A DNA stretch of 64,000 nt from Eurosta solidaginis. Lineage: Eukaryota; Arthropoda; Insecta; Diptera; Tephritidae. A program made the translations under genes and the position numbers. The stretch covers positions 247,318,978-247,382,977 of the forward strand of contig NC_090320.1 in NCBI RefSeq assembly GCF_040869045.1, in the 5' to 3' direction. Shown here in pieces: positions 12,001-22,699 of this stretch. Each line of letters starts with the position of its first letter. The first letter of the stretch is position 1. Under the pieces are notes generated by a model that worked only from the letters and a program-made list of their open reading frames with translations, was not told the DNA's origin and did no database searches.

Positions 12001-12183
12001 ATCGTGTTAACGGACAGACGGACGGACGGACGGACGGACATGGCTCAATCGAATTCTTTTTTTCGATACTGATGATTTTGATATATGGAAGTCTATATCT
12101 ATCTCGATTCCTTTATACCTGTACAACCAACCGTTATGCAATCAAAGTTAATATACTCTGTGAGCTCTGCTCAACTGAGTATA
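9051..12183 (+). mobile_element. Tandem-array element A (about 3.1 kb)
   Basis: It starts AAAACAAGTAAGGAAGG, then the palindrome GTTCGGGTGTAACCGAAC and CATACTCAGTTG. It ends with the complement of TTTATACTCAGTTGAGCAGA. Between the ends lie an array of 130-bp units (9150-10855), unique noncoding DNA with many 'cgcccac' motifs, and an ACGG microsatellite at 12013-12039. AAAAT occurs on both sides (9046-9050, 12184-12188), but its alignment is ambiguous. Copies B (37808-41198, minus) and C (14775-17157, minus) share both ends. The plan (subterminal repeats, central tandem repeats, microsatellite) recalls Drosophila DINE/Helentron elements with tandem repeats. Confidence 0.75.
9150..10855 (+). 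repeat. 130-bp tandem array with higher-order structure
   Basis: About 13 units. The TAGAATTTGT landmark recurs at 9291, 9421, 9551, 9681, 9811 and 9941, exactly 130 bp apart. Two unit types alternate in the first half: one with 'attaatgaggg...aagttctataggtgg' and one with 'gttaatgagta...agttctatatgtgg'. This gives a 260-bp higher-order repeat. Later units mix the two types. Confidence 0.9.
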
Positions 12184-12239
12184 AAAATAGGTACGTACTT
12201 TGTGTGAGGATGCAAAGTTTCACGGTTTTTGTAGTCTGC

Positions 12240-12990
12240 ATGAAATAGCGATGACCCTGAATCAGTTATCTCAACAATATATGACGTAAACGTAAGTATT
12301 TGATAAAATTTGAAACTTCTAGCCGTTAAAAAGCGGACAGAAATGATAGTTTATATGGGATATATAATATACATATATACCACCGATCTCTATGAACTTC
12401 TCAGACAACAATAAATGCTATATACGTAAGCAATCGGTGAAATGGTGTAGAAATTGCAAAAATTTTCTATCCGAACAATCGGTTGTATGGGACATATGCT
12501 ATATATATGATCGATATCTTCTCATTTTTCAGACAACATCATTTGCTATATACGAAAGCATATGGTGGAATGTGAAGTTTCTAGCTATTAAAATAAGGCA
12601 GAAGTTAAGAAATGTTTCTTAGCTGAACAATCGGTTGTATGGGATACATACCATATATACAACCGATCTCTATGATTTTTGCAGACTACAATGAATGCTC
12701 TATACGTAAGCATTCGATGAAATTTGAAGCCTCTAGCTGTTAAAATGGGGCAGTAATAACGAAAAGCTGGTTATCTGGACAATCCCCTTGCTATACGCAT
12801 ATACGACCTATCTCATACATTTTTTCAGATAACACTATGTGAAATATACGAAAGCATATGGTGAAGTTTAAAGCTTTAATCTGATAAATTGAGGAAGATA
12901 TGACAAAAATGCTCTTTGCTGAAAAATCGGTTGTATGGGGGATATATGCTATAGTTGTCCGATCCGGCCGGTTCCGACAAATTTCTAGTC
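12240..12990 (+). repeat. Divergent tandem array, about 150-bp unit, in element D
   Basis: The block AACAATCGGTTGTATGGGA recurs near 12475, 12625 and (altered) 12925. 'gctatatacg(t/a)aagca' recurs near 12418, 12550, 12698 and 12845. Roughly 4-5 imperfect units. Noncoding. Confidence 0.7.
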
Positions 12991-13150
12991 GGACACCTAA
13001 ATATACATGCTCACCAAATTTTAGCAAGATATCTCAAAAATTTAGGGACAAGTTTACATACAAACAGAGAGAAGGATATGGCTAAATCAACTCAGCTCTT
13101 CATCCTGATCATGTCGGTATACTTATTGGTGGGTCTATCTCTTTTCCTCA

Positions 13151-13464
13151 AACATGGCGGCTGTGTTGATCCCACTGTGCGTCAAAGTGGCCCGAAAGTA
13201 TGCATATTTATTTTTATATAACACGGCCCCAAAAGAAAAGCTCACCAAATATTCAAAACGGGTTTTCCATCAGAGCAACCTTTTATTTTAAATAAATTAG
13301 TTTATCTTCAGATTTATTTGCTGCTCTCTCTAAATAGCAATCGCTAAATAATAGAAACACATTAAGCTCCTAAATAAATCGCGCTTTTTATTTATTTAAA
13401 AATTCTGTAATTCGAGATCAGCTCTAAAGAATATATTTCACCACACATATTTAGTATTTCTATT
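13151..13464. other. Unassigned spacer
   Basis: No gene or recognised repeat seen. Confidence 0.4.
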
Positions 13465-13728
13465 GGGGGCCACCATGGTGTTGCGGTAGCATGCTCGACA
13501 AGGTCCTGGGTACAAGGCCTGGGAAGGACAACATTAAAATCACTAGAAAAATGTCTTAGCATAGACGCCTATCGGCAGTGGTTTGTCAAATACTCCGAGT
13601 GTATTTCTGTCACGGAAAAGCTTCTCAATTCGACACGGTATTAAATATATGGGCCCCATCCCATCAAATTGGAAGAGAAGCTCGGCCTTTATCTCTTCGA
13701 AGGTTATCGTGCCTGGCATTTATTTACT
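13465..13728 (+). mobile_element. tRNA-like SINE, family 1 (copy 1)
   Basis: The head reads GGGGGCCACCATGGTGTTGC with a GGTAGCATGC segment and a B-box-like GGGTACAAGGCC, one base off the RNA polymerase III consensus. The body has a distinctive 3' part (AGAAGCTCGGCC, TCTCTTCGAAGGTTATCGTG) and ends in a TTTATTTA-type tail. The copy at 46519-46808 shares the head, the 3' block and the tail. The minus-strand copy at 30795-30930 has the head only. Transcription would be by RNA polymerase III and mobilisation by a partner LINE (known for SINEs; not shown here). Confidence 0.7.
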
Positions 13729-14079
13729 AAAATGATTCTGATTCTGAACTGTCACAGACCAGGACTCTTCAAAACTGAAACTGTGGTAATGGTAAAATCG
13801 TCGTACTGGTAGTGGTTTAGTCATTGACAACGAGGCAAGACGTATGTACCGTACGCATGTTTGTTAATACGCAAAACAAAAATTTTAAATAAAATATTTT
13901 TCTAACATTAAACCATTAAAACTTTCTGCGCATTTTAAGTTTTTTGAAATTTGCAAAATAAATAAAAGAAACTGTTAATACAACAACAAAAACTAGCTGA
14001 CGACCACAAAAATCGGCTTTCACTAAAACTTCTTTCTTTAAGTAATTACTTGGACTTTGAGGCAGGTAAAACAGTCATA
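13729..14079. other. Unassigned spacer
   Basis: AT-rich; no gene or repeat recognised. Confidence 0.4.
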
Positions 14080-14645
14080 GAACGATTAGTCTGAAAAAAT
14101 GATGCATGGCGGGCTAAAGTCCAGAGAAGAATCACTCTTGCCAATAAATGCTACTTTGGATTAGGTAGGCAATTGAAAAGTAAAGTTCTCTATCGGCAAA
14201 CGAAAATCACACTCTACAAGTCACTTATCGTTCCCGCCCTGCTATATGGGGCAGAGACATGGACCATGACAACAGCAGATGAAGCCGCTCTGGGAGTGTT
14301 CGAGAGAAAAGTTCTTCGAAAGATTTATGGACCTCTACGCGTTGGCGATGGCAAGTACCGAAGAAGATTTAACGATGAGCTGTACGAGCTATACGCAGAC
14401 ATCAGTATAGTCCAGCGAATTAAAAATTAAAGTGGCTGTGCTGGCTAGGCCATATAATGCGAATGATAGATGACGCTCCGGCCAAGAAAGTGTTTCTATC
14501 GGAACCCGCCTATGGAAGCAGAGGTAGAGGGCCGCCCCCACTCCATTGGAAGGACCAGATGGAAAGGATTTAAATTCCCTTGGCGCGCCTTGTTGGACGG
14601 CCATAACCGTTTAAACGATTAAGCGCCAACTCAGTAAGTAAGTAA
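14080..14645 (+). pseudogene. RTE-type LINE 3' end (5'-truncated)
   Basis: The frame encodes the C-terminal part of a LINE polymerase: a KITLYKSLIVPALLYGAETW motif, then FERKVLRKIYGPL, a WLCWLGHIMRM segment after a frame change near 14425, and a final LLDGHN-like tail. This order (LYGAETW, then FERKVLRKI, then GH..RM) is typical of RTE-group LINEs C-terminal to the reverse transcriptase. It ends in a (GTAA)n tail at 14633-14645, as expected for target-primed insertion of RTE elements. The RT catalytic core is missing, so it is a dead 5'-truncated copy. A second end lies at 27836-28410 on the minus strand. The clade call is moderately sure. Confidence 0.75.
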
Positions 14646-14774
14646 GGCGTGCTAAAGTTTTATTTTATTATATATTTTTTTAAGTGGGGGATATTGTGTT
14701 TTTGAATTTTGTGGAACTCCTTATTTATAGTATCACACATATATTTCCGGAACCATTTGTGAGTACTCGGTAAC

Positions 14775-17157
14775 TTTTTATACTCAGCGTGCTTTGCACA
14801 CAGAGTATATTAACTTTGATTGGATAGCAGTTGGTTGTACAGGTATAAAGGAATCGAGATAGATATAGACTTCCATATATCAAAATCATCAGTATCAAAA
14901 AAAAATTTGACTGAGCCATGTCCGTCCGTCCGACCGTCTGTCTGTCTGTCCGTTGAGTAAATATTGCGATATCTTCACCAAATTTGGTACACGAGCTTAT
15001 CTGGACTCAGAATAGATTGGTATGGAAAATGAGCGAAATCGGATAATAACCACGCCCACTTTATATATATATAACATTTTGGAAAACACATAAAACCAGA
15101 TCATTTAGTAAATATTTCACCTAGAATGTTGAAATTTGACGTGTGAACTGATATTGAGGCTCTTGATAAAAATTTGGAAAATTTTTCAAAATTGGCATGG
15201 CACCGCCCACTTATGAAAAAATCAATTTTAGAAATATTATTAATCATAAATCAAAAATCGTTAAACCTATTGTAGCAAAATTCGGCAGAGAGGTTGCCTT
15301 TGCTATAAGGAATGCTTTGAGGAAATTTAACGAAATCGTTTAAGCACCACGCCCACTTTAAATAAAAGATTTTTAAAAAGGTCGTGGGCGAATAAAATAA
15401 TCCATATCTTTGCAAAAAGAGCTTTATAACAATGGTATTTCATTTCCCAAGTGGATTTATAACAATAAATAGGAAAGACTTCAAATTTAAAAAAATGGGT
15501 ATGGCACCGCCCCTTTTATGACTAAGCAATTTTCTATTTACATATCGTAACAAAATTGGGTACACATATTTTCCTTATATCAGGAAATATTTCTAGACAA
15601 AATGGTCGAGATCGGTTAAAGATCACTGCAACTTAGATATAAAACAAGTTTAAAAGGGTCGTAGAGTAGAATAATAAGCTAACAAAAAATTGTTTTGAAT
15701 CAACTGCCGTCTTTCAGTGAGTTTTACAGCTCCGGCTCAGGCTCAATTCTCAAGGGAATGATCTGGATCACTGAGAGACTTGAGAAGCAGATGTCGTGAA
15801 ATTTTCGCACACATGAAATGTTATAGGCCGATGTCGCCGCTGTTTTTCATTTAACTCATACGGCGAAAGGCTAAGCAGCGACATCTATTTTTGAAAAAGT
15901 AGGTATATTAAAGGCCGCGTTGCTAACCTAAAAAGAAGTATTTAACAAATTTTCTGGCTCACAAATTGAACCAGACTTCTATCTGGATTTATCTGGCTCA
16001 AATCGTTGTTGTTGCATTTACATGCAAAATTATTTATCTGGCTCAGGATTTTGCCACCGGATGATAGCTAATGATATTTCACTTATCAAGTTTTACTGTA
16101 AGAGGAAATGGGGAGACATTTTTCTTTTAAACGGGCGGTGCCACGTGTTATGTAGAAAATTATTTTATCTGAATCAAAATGTACAATTGAAGCTCACGCT
16201 GAGTATATACAGACCAATTCTAAATATTCTAGCGGAATTTTGTTCTCGCGGACTTTTTTATTCCCGCGGAAAAATTCCGCCAATGCTTTTCTCCTAGGGA
16301 GAAGAATAATTGGGCAATAGGAATTTCGAATTTTCGAAGTCAGCTGTTTTGTGAAGTGAAATTTCGTTGCGCATTTCGTTTAAAAAATTGAAAAGTTTAA
16401 TTATTTTTGCAAATTTGTTTGAAACTAAGAAATACAATATAAACAATGCACAGTATTGCATATTTCAGTATTCACTGAAATGAGTAATGAATTTGTGCCA
16501 AAGCAACATCAACAGAGGGACATAAGAAGAAGAAGACAGCGGGATAACACAAATCCGCTGGGGTTTCATGCTTTCATTCAGCAAAGCAATTTTCTGGCGG
16601 CCAAGTCGAGTTGAGTTCGCCTTTCGCCATATGCCGAAATCTATTTAAGCCTTCTTAAAAATCATTGCGCAATTTCTGGATGGCTGCATCAAATATACCA
16701 AGAGCTCTTACGTTGCTTATGATATACTTTTCTACTTAAAATAAAGAATATTGTGGTTGTTGTTGTTGTTGTATTAACAGTGAGAATATTGTGGAAGAAT
16801 GTACATACATATTTTAGCATAAATTGGTACAAATAAGTGTTCTTTCTTAAAATAACCAATTTCCTTTAACTATTTTGATGCATTCCCTTTAATTTAACAA
16901 GTGAAAAAACTCCTATGAGATGGCAGAGAAATCTCCCTCTCCATCACATTCATAATACCTACTTTTCTCCCATAACCGGTTTCCGCTTTTTCGAACATTG
17001 TTCAGAATAGGAGGAAAGGGAGAAGTGAAAAAACTCACGAGGAATTTTTATTTAGAATACGAGGAATGGGAGAAGGGAAAAAACTCGCACGGAATTTTTG
17101 TTTAGAATTGGGCTGATAATGTTCGGTTACACCCGAACTTAGACGCCTTTACTTGTT
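14775..17157 (-). mobile_element. Tandem-array family element C (without the 130-bp array)
   Basis: The plus-strand left end is TTTTTATACTCAGCG and the right end holds GTTCGGTTACACCCGAACTT followed by TTACTTGTT, matching the inverted ends of elements A and B. The internal DNA has the same 'accacgcccac' motifs but no 130-bp array. It is interrupted near its right end by a separate inverted-repeat insertion (16214-17111). No TSD was found. Confidence 0.7.
16214..17111. mobile_element. Inverted-repeat MITE nested in element C
   Basis: The ends are CCAATTCTAAAtattctagCGG and the complement of CGGAATTTTTGTTTAGAATTGG. It lies between the GCTGAGTAT part and the AATGTTCGGTT part of element C, which are adjacent in elements A and B, so it is a later insertion. 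The right half contains short direct repeats of a 'gagaag(t/g)gaaaaaactc' type. No ORF is supported. Confidence 0.6.
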
Positions 17158-17896
17158 ACTATTATTCATTATTTTATATCGTATATTTGATTGTATATTT
17201 GATTGAAGTCAGATTCTGACTTTTCACCTTCTATAACAGCTGTCATACTAAATTTCTCAAAAAAAGAATTCAGCCCTTCAAATAAGGGAAAAGAGTGGAC
17301 CACGCCCACATTTTTCCTTTTTCAATTTGCTGAACGCGTTAAGATAAGATTTCGAAATGTAGAACTTCGAACTTCGTAAGACGATATCTATTTTTTGGAG
17401 TTTACCGATGGCCAAAAAGTCAAAACGTTATCCAGAAAAAAATGTCGATTATACAACAAGAAAGTCGAAGAAAAAAATTGCAAAGCGTTTGGTTTGCTTG
17501 AACTCGAACCCTCCCCCCTCCCCCCCCCCCCCCCCCAAAAATCCGCCACTGTCTTCAATTATAAGATTTGCATAATCTATAAATAATGCTCCCGAACCTA
17601 GCTGATGAGATATCTACCAACAGAACGAACGACCTATTCTCTGAACTTGACTTATACAGCTGCTGATTTGGAAGAGCCCTTCGATATATAGAGTTGAACT
17701 GGGGTTATATCGAAGTTTACACTGCTACAACAACAACAACATCGAAAGAGTTTCATGTCATCCGATTCAAAAATTGGTCTCACTGAATAACCTGGGTATA
17801 TAGTCAATCACTAGAAGCTCTTCATCGGGAATTTCGTAAAAGATGGAGTCTCTGACTAATGCCCGGTTTTTCAGTTTGATTTTGGACCCCAGTTAA
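17158..17896. other. Spacer with C-homopolymer and a LINE-like tail
   Basis: A run of C at 17518-17536 is followed by A's. CACTGCTACAACAACAACAA at about 17721-17740 matches the 3' tail of the LINE ending at 51440, so a very short 3' end of that family is probable. No gene seen. Confidence 0.45.
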
Positions 17897-18315
17897 AGGG
17901 CCAATTAATGGTGATTTATAACCATAAAGCCATAATCAGATAAAACAGCTGATCGAACCTACCTTATGGAAATCAATGTAATCGATTAATGGTGCGATAC
18001 CATAACGCTAACGCCATAATCATACCATAGCCAACCAATTGGTTTTTGGTTTCTCGCCATATCCATAACCTAAAAGTATTTGAGTTGGTGAATTTAATAA
18101 CTTTTTGTAGATTTTATTCATTGTTTTGGATACGTTATGACTAAGAGACTTATTTCTTGTGGAATATGTTTGTAATTTTTTGCGTTTTCTTCATTTTTAT
18201 TAAATTTTCACGATTTTTAGGTTAAGGCACAATTAATCGATTACATTGGAGTTGGTTATGGATATGGGTATGGTTACGCATATGGCGTTAGGGTTAAGGA
18301 AATTTAATTTGGCCT
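17897..18315. mobile_element. TTAA-flanked MITE (piggyBac-like)
   Basis: TTAA lies on both sides (17893-17896 and 18316-18319). The ends are AGGGCCAATTAATGGTG and the complement of an AATTTAATTTGGCC block. Internal inverted blocks (for example the 'gccataacc' and 'ggttatgg' motifs) would form hairpins. Relatives: the 110-bp element at 35438-35547, and a core-only relative at about 22010-22180. The TTAA target and absence of coding capacity suit a piggyBac-type MITE; the superfamily is inferred from the target only. Confidence 0.7.
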
Positions 18316-19227
18316 TTAAAGTTTACAAAGCTTAACCCTGCCGCTTCGTCCGCTTGAGTTGAAATGAGCAGCAAAATTTTACGTTATCGCACAAAGTGGC
18401 ATGGTCTAGCCAACTTTAACTAGAGTTTAAATTGCTACAGATCAACCGGGCCTAAATTGCAATGTTAACAAAGATCCCTGAGATTAATATGAGGTATGGA
18501 TGAGAAATATACCCTAATACATTTAGGAAGTATCAATAGTCTTAAATCGCGGCAAACAACTTTTTACTTCCTTTATATTAGGTCGGTTAAATGTTAGTCC
18601 GCTTTTCATACAAATTTTGCAATCGATTTTTAAGTAACTTCTCATTGAGCTACAATCGTGAAACTTTGCGCATAGGTTATAACACCGTGACAATGCAACA
18701 AAAGAAAAAAACCGTTAGGTTGCGCACGGATCGAAATAATTAGATAAGAATTTGAAAATTTTCAAACCACCTTTTAAGTAAGTTTCTAGATGAGCTAGAG
18801 ACTTGAAATTTCAAACTTAATTCAGAGGTCGATGACAGCCGATAACACAATACAAAAACATTCGCTAGGGGGCGTACTGGATGAGATATTTAGAAAAATC
18901 GTACGAAACGGAGGGAATTTTGGGATTGATTTTTATGTAAGTTCTCATTGAGCTACAACTGTAAAACTTCACAGATGGGTTAAGACACCGAGAAAATGTA
19001 AGAAAAGGAGAGAAAAAATCCGTTAGATGGCGCGCGGATCGAAATATTTAGATACGAATTTGGAAATTTGGAGTTATGAAATTAAATTTTAAGTAACTTC
19101 TCATTAAGCTACAAACATTAAATTTCACAGATAGGATAAGACGCTTTGACAAAAGAACAAAAGGAGAAAATAAAAAAAATAAAAAAAAATTTTATGCGCT
19201 TCCTTAATTTTAAGCGCTTTCCTTAAG

Positions 19228-21474
19228 TGTAGAAAGCATCCAAGAAATCTTGCGCTTCGTTCTCGTTACAAAAAGTTGTGCAAAAAATTAAATGAAGACA
19301 TAAAATCACACCGAGATACTTATTTCCGGAGTAGACTATTGAGCTGCCATGGGAACACTAAAAAAGAATGGGAAGTTGTAAATAGCATTATCAACCGAAA
19401 TAGCTCTGGTAGTGAACGGGTTATTGCTCTGAATAATTGTGGCAATATGATGGTGACGCATCTATTTCTAGGTGCAGTTTTATGTTTGAACCCTTCACAG
19501 GCACTGAGCTCCTTGCAATAATAAAAAGTCTAAGCAACTCTGGCTCTAGTGGATACGACGGTATTTCAAATAAACTTCTTAAAAACATAGCCCTTAATAT
19601 GCTGGACGTACTAAAGCATCTATTTAATACTAGTGTTTTTACAGGAATTTTCCCCGATGCCTTGAAATATGCAATTATTATACCCGTGTTTAAAAAGGGT
19701 AACAGGGAAGATAAAAATAACTATAGGCCTATTTCACTTCTATCCTCTATATCTAAGGTCTTTGAAAAAGCTCTTAAAAATCGAATTATACAGTTTCTAG
19801 AAAGCAGAAGCTTTTTTAGTCCAAGGCAGTTTGGTTTTAGAGCAAACCGCTCTACTGAAGATGCTCTACTAGAATTCTGCTCTTTTATTTATCAAGAGTT
19901 GGACAATAAAAAAAATTGCGCTGGTCTTTTCGTAGACATAACCAAAGCTTTTGACACGGTAGATCATGCTATTTTAATAAATAAATTGTATGATGCCGGT
20001 TTTCGAGGATTTGTACATAAGTGGTTTCAATCATACCTTTCTGAAAGGGTACAATGCGTCAGAGTTTGCGGAAAGCTGGGGAAGACTAATCCAATCACGA
20101 GAGGGGTTCCGCAAGGCTCCGTGCTCGGTCCCATCTTATTTTTAATTTATGTTAATTCAATTTTTGATATGCCCTTCTTGGGGGAAGTCACTGCATTCGC
20201 AGATGATCTTGCGATGGCCTATAGTTCTCCTAACACCTTTGATTTGATAAGTAGTATAAACCATGATGTACATCTACTGAGAACTTGGTTTGCAAAACAT
20301 AAGCTCGTCGCTAGCAATAAGACCAAACTCATGAGTTTTAGTCTAAATATAAAAAAACCACCGGATGTAAGTATTGTTTTTCATTCTGCGATTTGCGAGC
20401 GATTTGCTTTACATGACAATATGTGCCAAGTTTTTCAGTCCGGTACCTTCGCCTCGCTTGTGGCCTGTAGTAAGTACTGCTTCACGATAGACTATGTTGA
20501 TGAATTTCAGTATCTGGGTGTAACGGTTGATACGAATATGAGCTGGGGTAACCATATATCCCGTCTAAAAAAATATCTTCAATTCTCTTTGCGTTGTCTT
20601 TATCATCTCAGAACTTCCGGTTCCAACAATCTTCTCAAAATAGTTTATTATGCGGTCTTTCATTCTAAATTAAAATACGGAATCAGCTGCTGGGGTGGCG
20701 CCACCCTTAACAAAACCCAGCCGTTACTAGTATTGCAAAAGTATGCTGTTCGAAAAATATCTAATATTAACCGGCTGCATCCATCGAGAGAACTTTTTAG
20801 AAGTCTAGGGATTCTCCCAGTCAAGGACCTGTATTATTTCAAAGTTTTAAAAATTTTTTTTATTAGATGTGGCTATCTGCAAAGTATGAGGTCGGAAACT
20901 TATAACCTGAGGACAAACTCACAAACTAGAGTGGTTGTACCTTCGACCAGAACCACACATTCAAGCAAGTTTTTCACAGTTGTTTCACGAATACTCTTCA
21001 ATATACTTCCCACCGAAATACGTACTTTACGGAATCTTCGGCAATTTACAGAAAGTGTTAAGTCCTTCCTCTTAGGCCTCGCACACAATGAAATCGAAGT
21101 TTTGCTTCAGCCAGCTACATAAATCGTTTATAATAACAAATACTTCATACTTTTAATTCCTTTTCCTTTCATTTACCCATGGGTTTGTTGGAATTTTAGC
21201 TGAATCTTTTTATATACTATAATTAAATTAAACAACCATTTATAATTTAATCACTTTATTTAACAGTTCACCCCACTGTATTTTTTATATTTGCTATAAT
21301 TGACATTTGTCACTATGCTGAATTGGCATAAAAATGTCTTAACTTTTCCTATATCTACTTGTACATATATCCCATATATATAAGATTAAATTGTTTGCTT
21401 TTACGATGTTATTTTAATATGTACATACATAGATATAAGGAAAATGCCTAATAAATGAAATGAAATGAAAATAA
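19228..21474 (+). mobile_element. LINE (jockey/CR1 group), 5'-truncated
   Basis: The element begins within coding sequence, lacks the endonuclease, and ends in a short A-rich tail with repeated ATGAA (21453-21474). It interrupts the left hairpin of foldback element F. The first coding part (19228 to about 19500) reads in a different frame from the main ORF, so there is one frameshift near 19440-19500. Confidence 0.8.
19437..21122 (+). CDS. LINE reverse transcriptase, truncated
   Basis: A 561-residue open frame with all core RT blocks: FKKGNREDKNNYRPISLLSS near residue 85, motif A FVDITKAFDTVDH near residue 165, motif B GVPQGSVLGPILF near residue 220, and the catalytic AFADD near residue 255. 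The thumb region follows (YLGVTVDTNMSWG, then LKYGISCWGG). The C-terminal HPSRELFRSLGILPVKDLYY stretch is typical of jockey/CR1-superfamily LINEs. It would copy its own RNA at a nicked target. The natural start is lost: the apparent methionine is only the first ATG after a frameshift, and upstream homology continues in another frame. Despite 5' truncation the RT frame has no stops, so the insertion is fairly young. Not a host gene. Confidence 0.85.
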   Translation: MWQYDGDASISRCSFMFEPFTGTELLAIIKSLSNSGSSGYDGISNKLLKNIALNMLDVLKHLFNTSVFTGIFPDALKYAIIIPVFKKGNREDKNNYRPISLLSSISKVFEKALKNRIIQFLESRSFFSPRQFGFRANRSTEDALLEFCSFIYQELDNKKNCAGLFVDITKAFDTVDHAILINKLYDAGFRGFVHKWFQSYLSERVQCVRVCGKLGKTNPITRGVPQGSVLGPILFLIYVNSIFDMPFLGEVTAFADDLAMAYSSPNTFDLISSINHDVHLLRTWFAKHKLVASNKTKLMSFSLNIKKPPDVSIVFHSAICERFALHDNMCQVFQSGTFASLVACSKYCFTIDYVDEFQYLGVTVDTNMSWGNHISRLKKYLQFSLRCLYHLRTSGSNNLLKIVYYAVFHSKLKYGISCWGGATLNKTQPLLVLQKYAVRKISNINRLHPSRELFRSLGILPVKDLYYFKVLKIFFIRCGYLQSMRSETYNLRTNSQTRVVVPSTRTTHSSKFFTVVSRILFNILPTEIRTLRNLRQFTESVKSFLLGLAHNEIEVLLQPAT

Positions 21475-21803
21475 ATGGACAAAAATCAGCGAAAAATGTT
21501 CCCTATATAAAGACATATTCTTGCTAAACTTTGATATTTACATTTGACATGGAAAATGCAAAAATATTTATGAGAATTAAAAATGTAAAGGTGGAGCGCA
21601 ATTGATTGACTAATAATATCTCCTTTCGTACCGACTTTGCAATCCAAGTAATATGCGCTCAACTTTTATATTTTTACTTCCCATAAATATTTTTGCAATT
21701 TCTATGTCAAAATTTAAAAATCAAACTTTAGCAAGAATATGTCTTTATATAAGGAAACATTTTTCGCTGATTTTTGTTTATTTGTATAAAGGAGTGCTTA
21801 AAT

Positions 21804-22649
21804 TTTTTTTATTTTATTGTTTGTTTATACATTTTCTTAACATTCATAAATAACAGCTATTTCAATTTCTTACGAGTTATTTGAGAGCTCTGTTACATAC
21901 ACAATATGTGGTTATCAGTGCCGTAGGTCACTGGGGCTAAAAAATAGCGTCAGATTGAAACAAACCTAAAGCTGGAGACATTGGTGCTTTATCGGTAACC
22001 GTATCGGTAACCCTTTAACAGCTGACTCGACCAACCTTATGAGAATCAATGCAATCGACTATTGGTGCCGCTAAGGTCGTAACCGTATCGTAGCCAACCA
22101 ATTGGTTTTTGGTTTACCGTCGTAACGATAAACAGCTGATTACGTTAGGGATACGACTACAGCGATACGACATACGGCACCAATGGCTCCCGCTTAAGGT
22201 GACTGACCGTTTCAAACTGATCGTTTACGCATTACTACAGGGTAGAGTACCATATTACTATCGTCTTTACGACCCTTCTGTTTTACCCTATTCTAGGTCC
22301 CGTGCTTTTTGTTTTTCCGCGATTTCTACGAGTTTATTGATTGGCTGTCACACTTCTAGGGGGCACAGCCTTTTTCTCTGATACCAAAGACTGCGACTGG
22401 TTCTATTGTAAGCATTTGAATGCATTTGGTGGTTTAATTCCCCACCTAAATTCCAGGCTAATCCACTGATAGAAATGTGTATGCAAAAAAGGACAATCGC
22501 GGATCCTTTCCGGCACTCAAAGGTGTTCAAGCGAAAGATGCAATTAACGAAATATTCATATTTGTGTTTGTTCAATAATTTTTTACAACATTTAAGCGCG
22601 CTAATTAAAAAATATAAAAGCATCATATAGTGGACTACAACATACATTG

Positions 22650-22687
<38 letters not shown>

Positions 22688-22699
22688 TCATATGCATAT
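21804..22699. other. Spacer with a MITE core and (TA)n
   Basis: About 22010-22180 contains ACAGCTGACTCGACCAACCT and CCAACCAATTGGTTTTTGGTTT blocks shared with the TTAA MITE at 17897-18315. A (TA)n run lies at 22649-22680. No gene is supported. Confidence 0.5.

Larger units (their letters stand above)
8873..13150 (+). mobile_element. Tandem-bearing element D, split by element A
   Basis: The 5' end (8873-9050) reads AATAGGTAAGGACGGGG followed by the hairpin-like GTCTTCGACTGTACCGAAGAC. This has the same layout as the start of element A (AACAAGTAAGG then GTTCGGGTGTAACCGAAC). The text breaks off at 9050 and resumes at about 12188 after element A. The 3' part holds a divergent tandem array and ends around the ATGGCTAAATCAACTCAGCT block near 13080-13150. 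There is no ORF. It looks like a nonautonomous DINE-like repeat; the class is inferred. Confidence 0.55.
18561..21803 (+). mobile_element. Foldback-type element F, copy 1, split by a LINE
   Basis: The left end TTTTTACTTCCTTTATATTAGG and right end TGTATAAAGGAGTGCTTAAA are inverted relatives. The left part holds about four units of 150 bp with AAGTAACTTCTCATTGAGCT landmarks (near 18631, 18776, 18938 and 19089). The right part (21474-21803) is itself a palindrome built around CAGCGAAAAATGT and ACATTTTTCGCTG. Copy 2 at 28721-29702 has the same order with no LINE inside, which proves that the LINE at about 19228-21474 is a later insertion. Confidence 0.75.
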
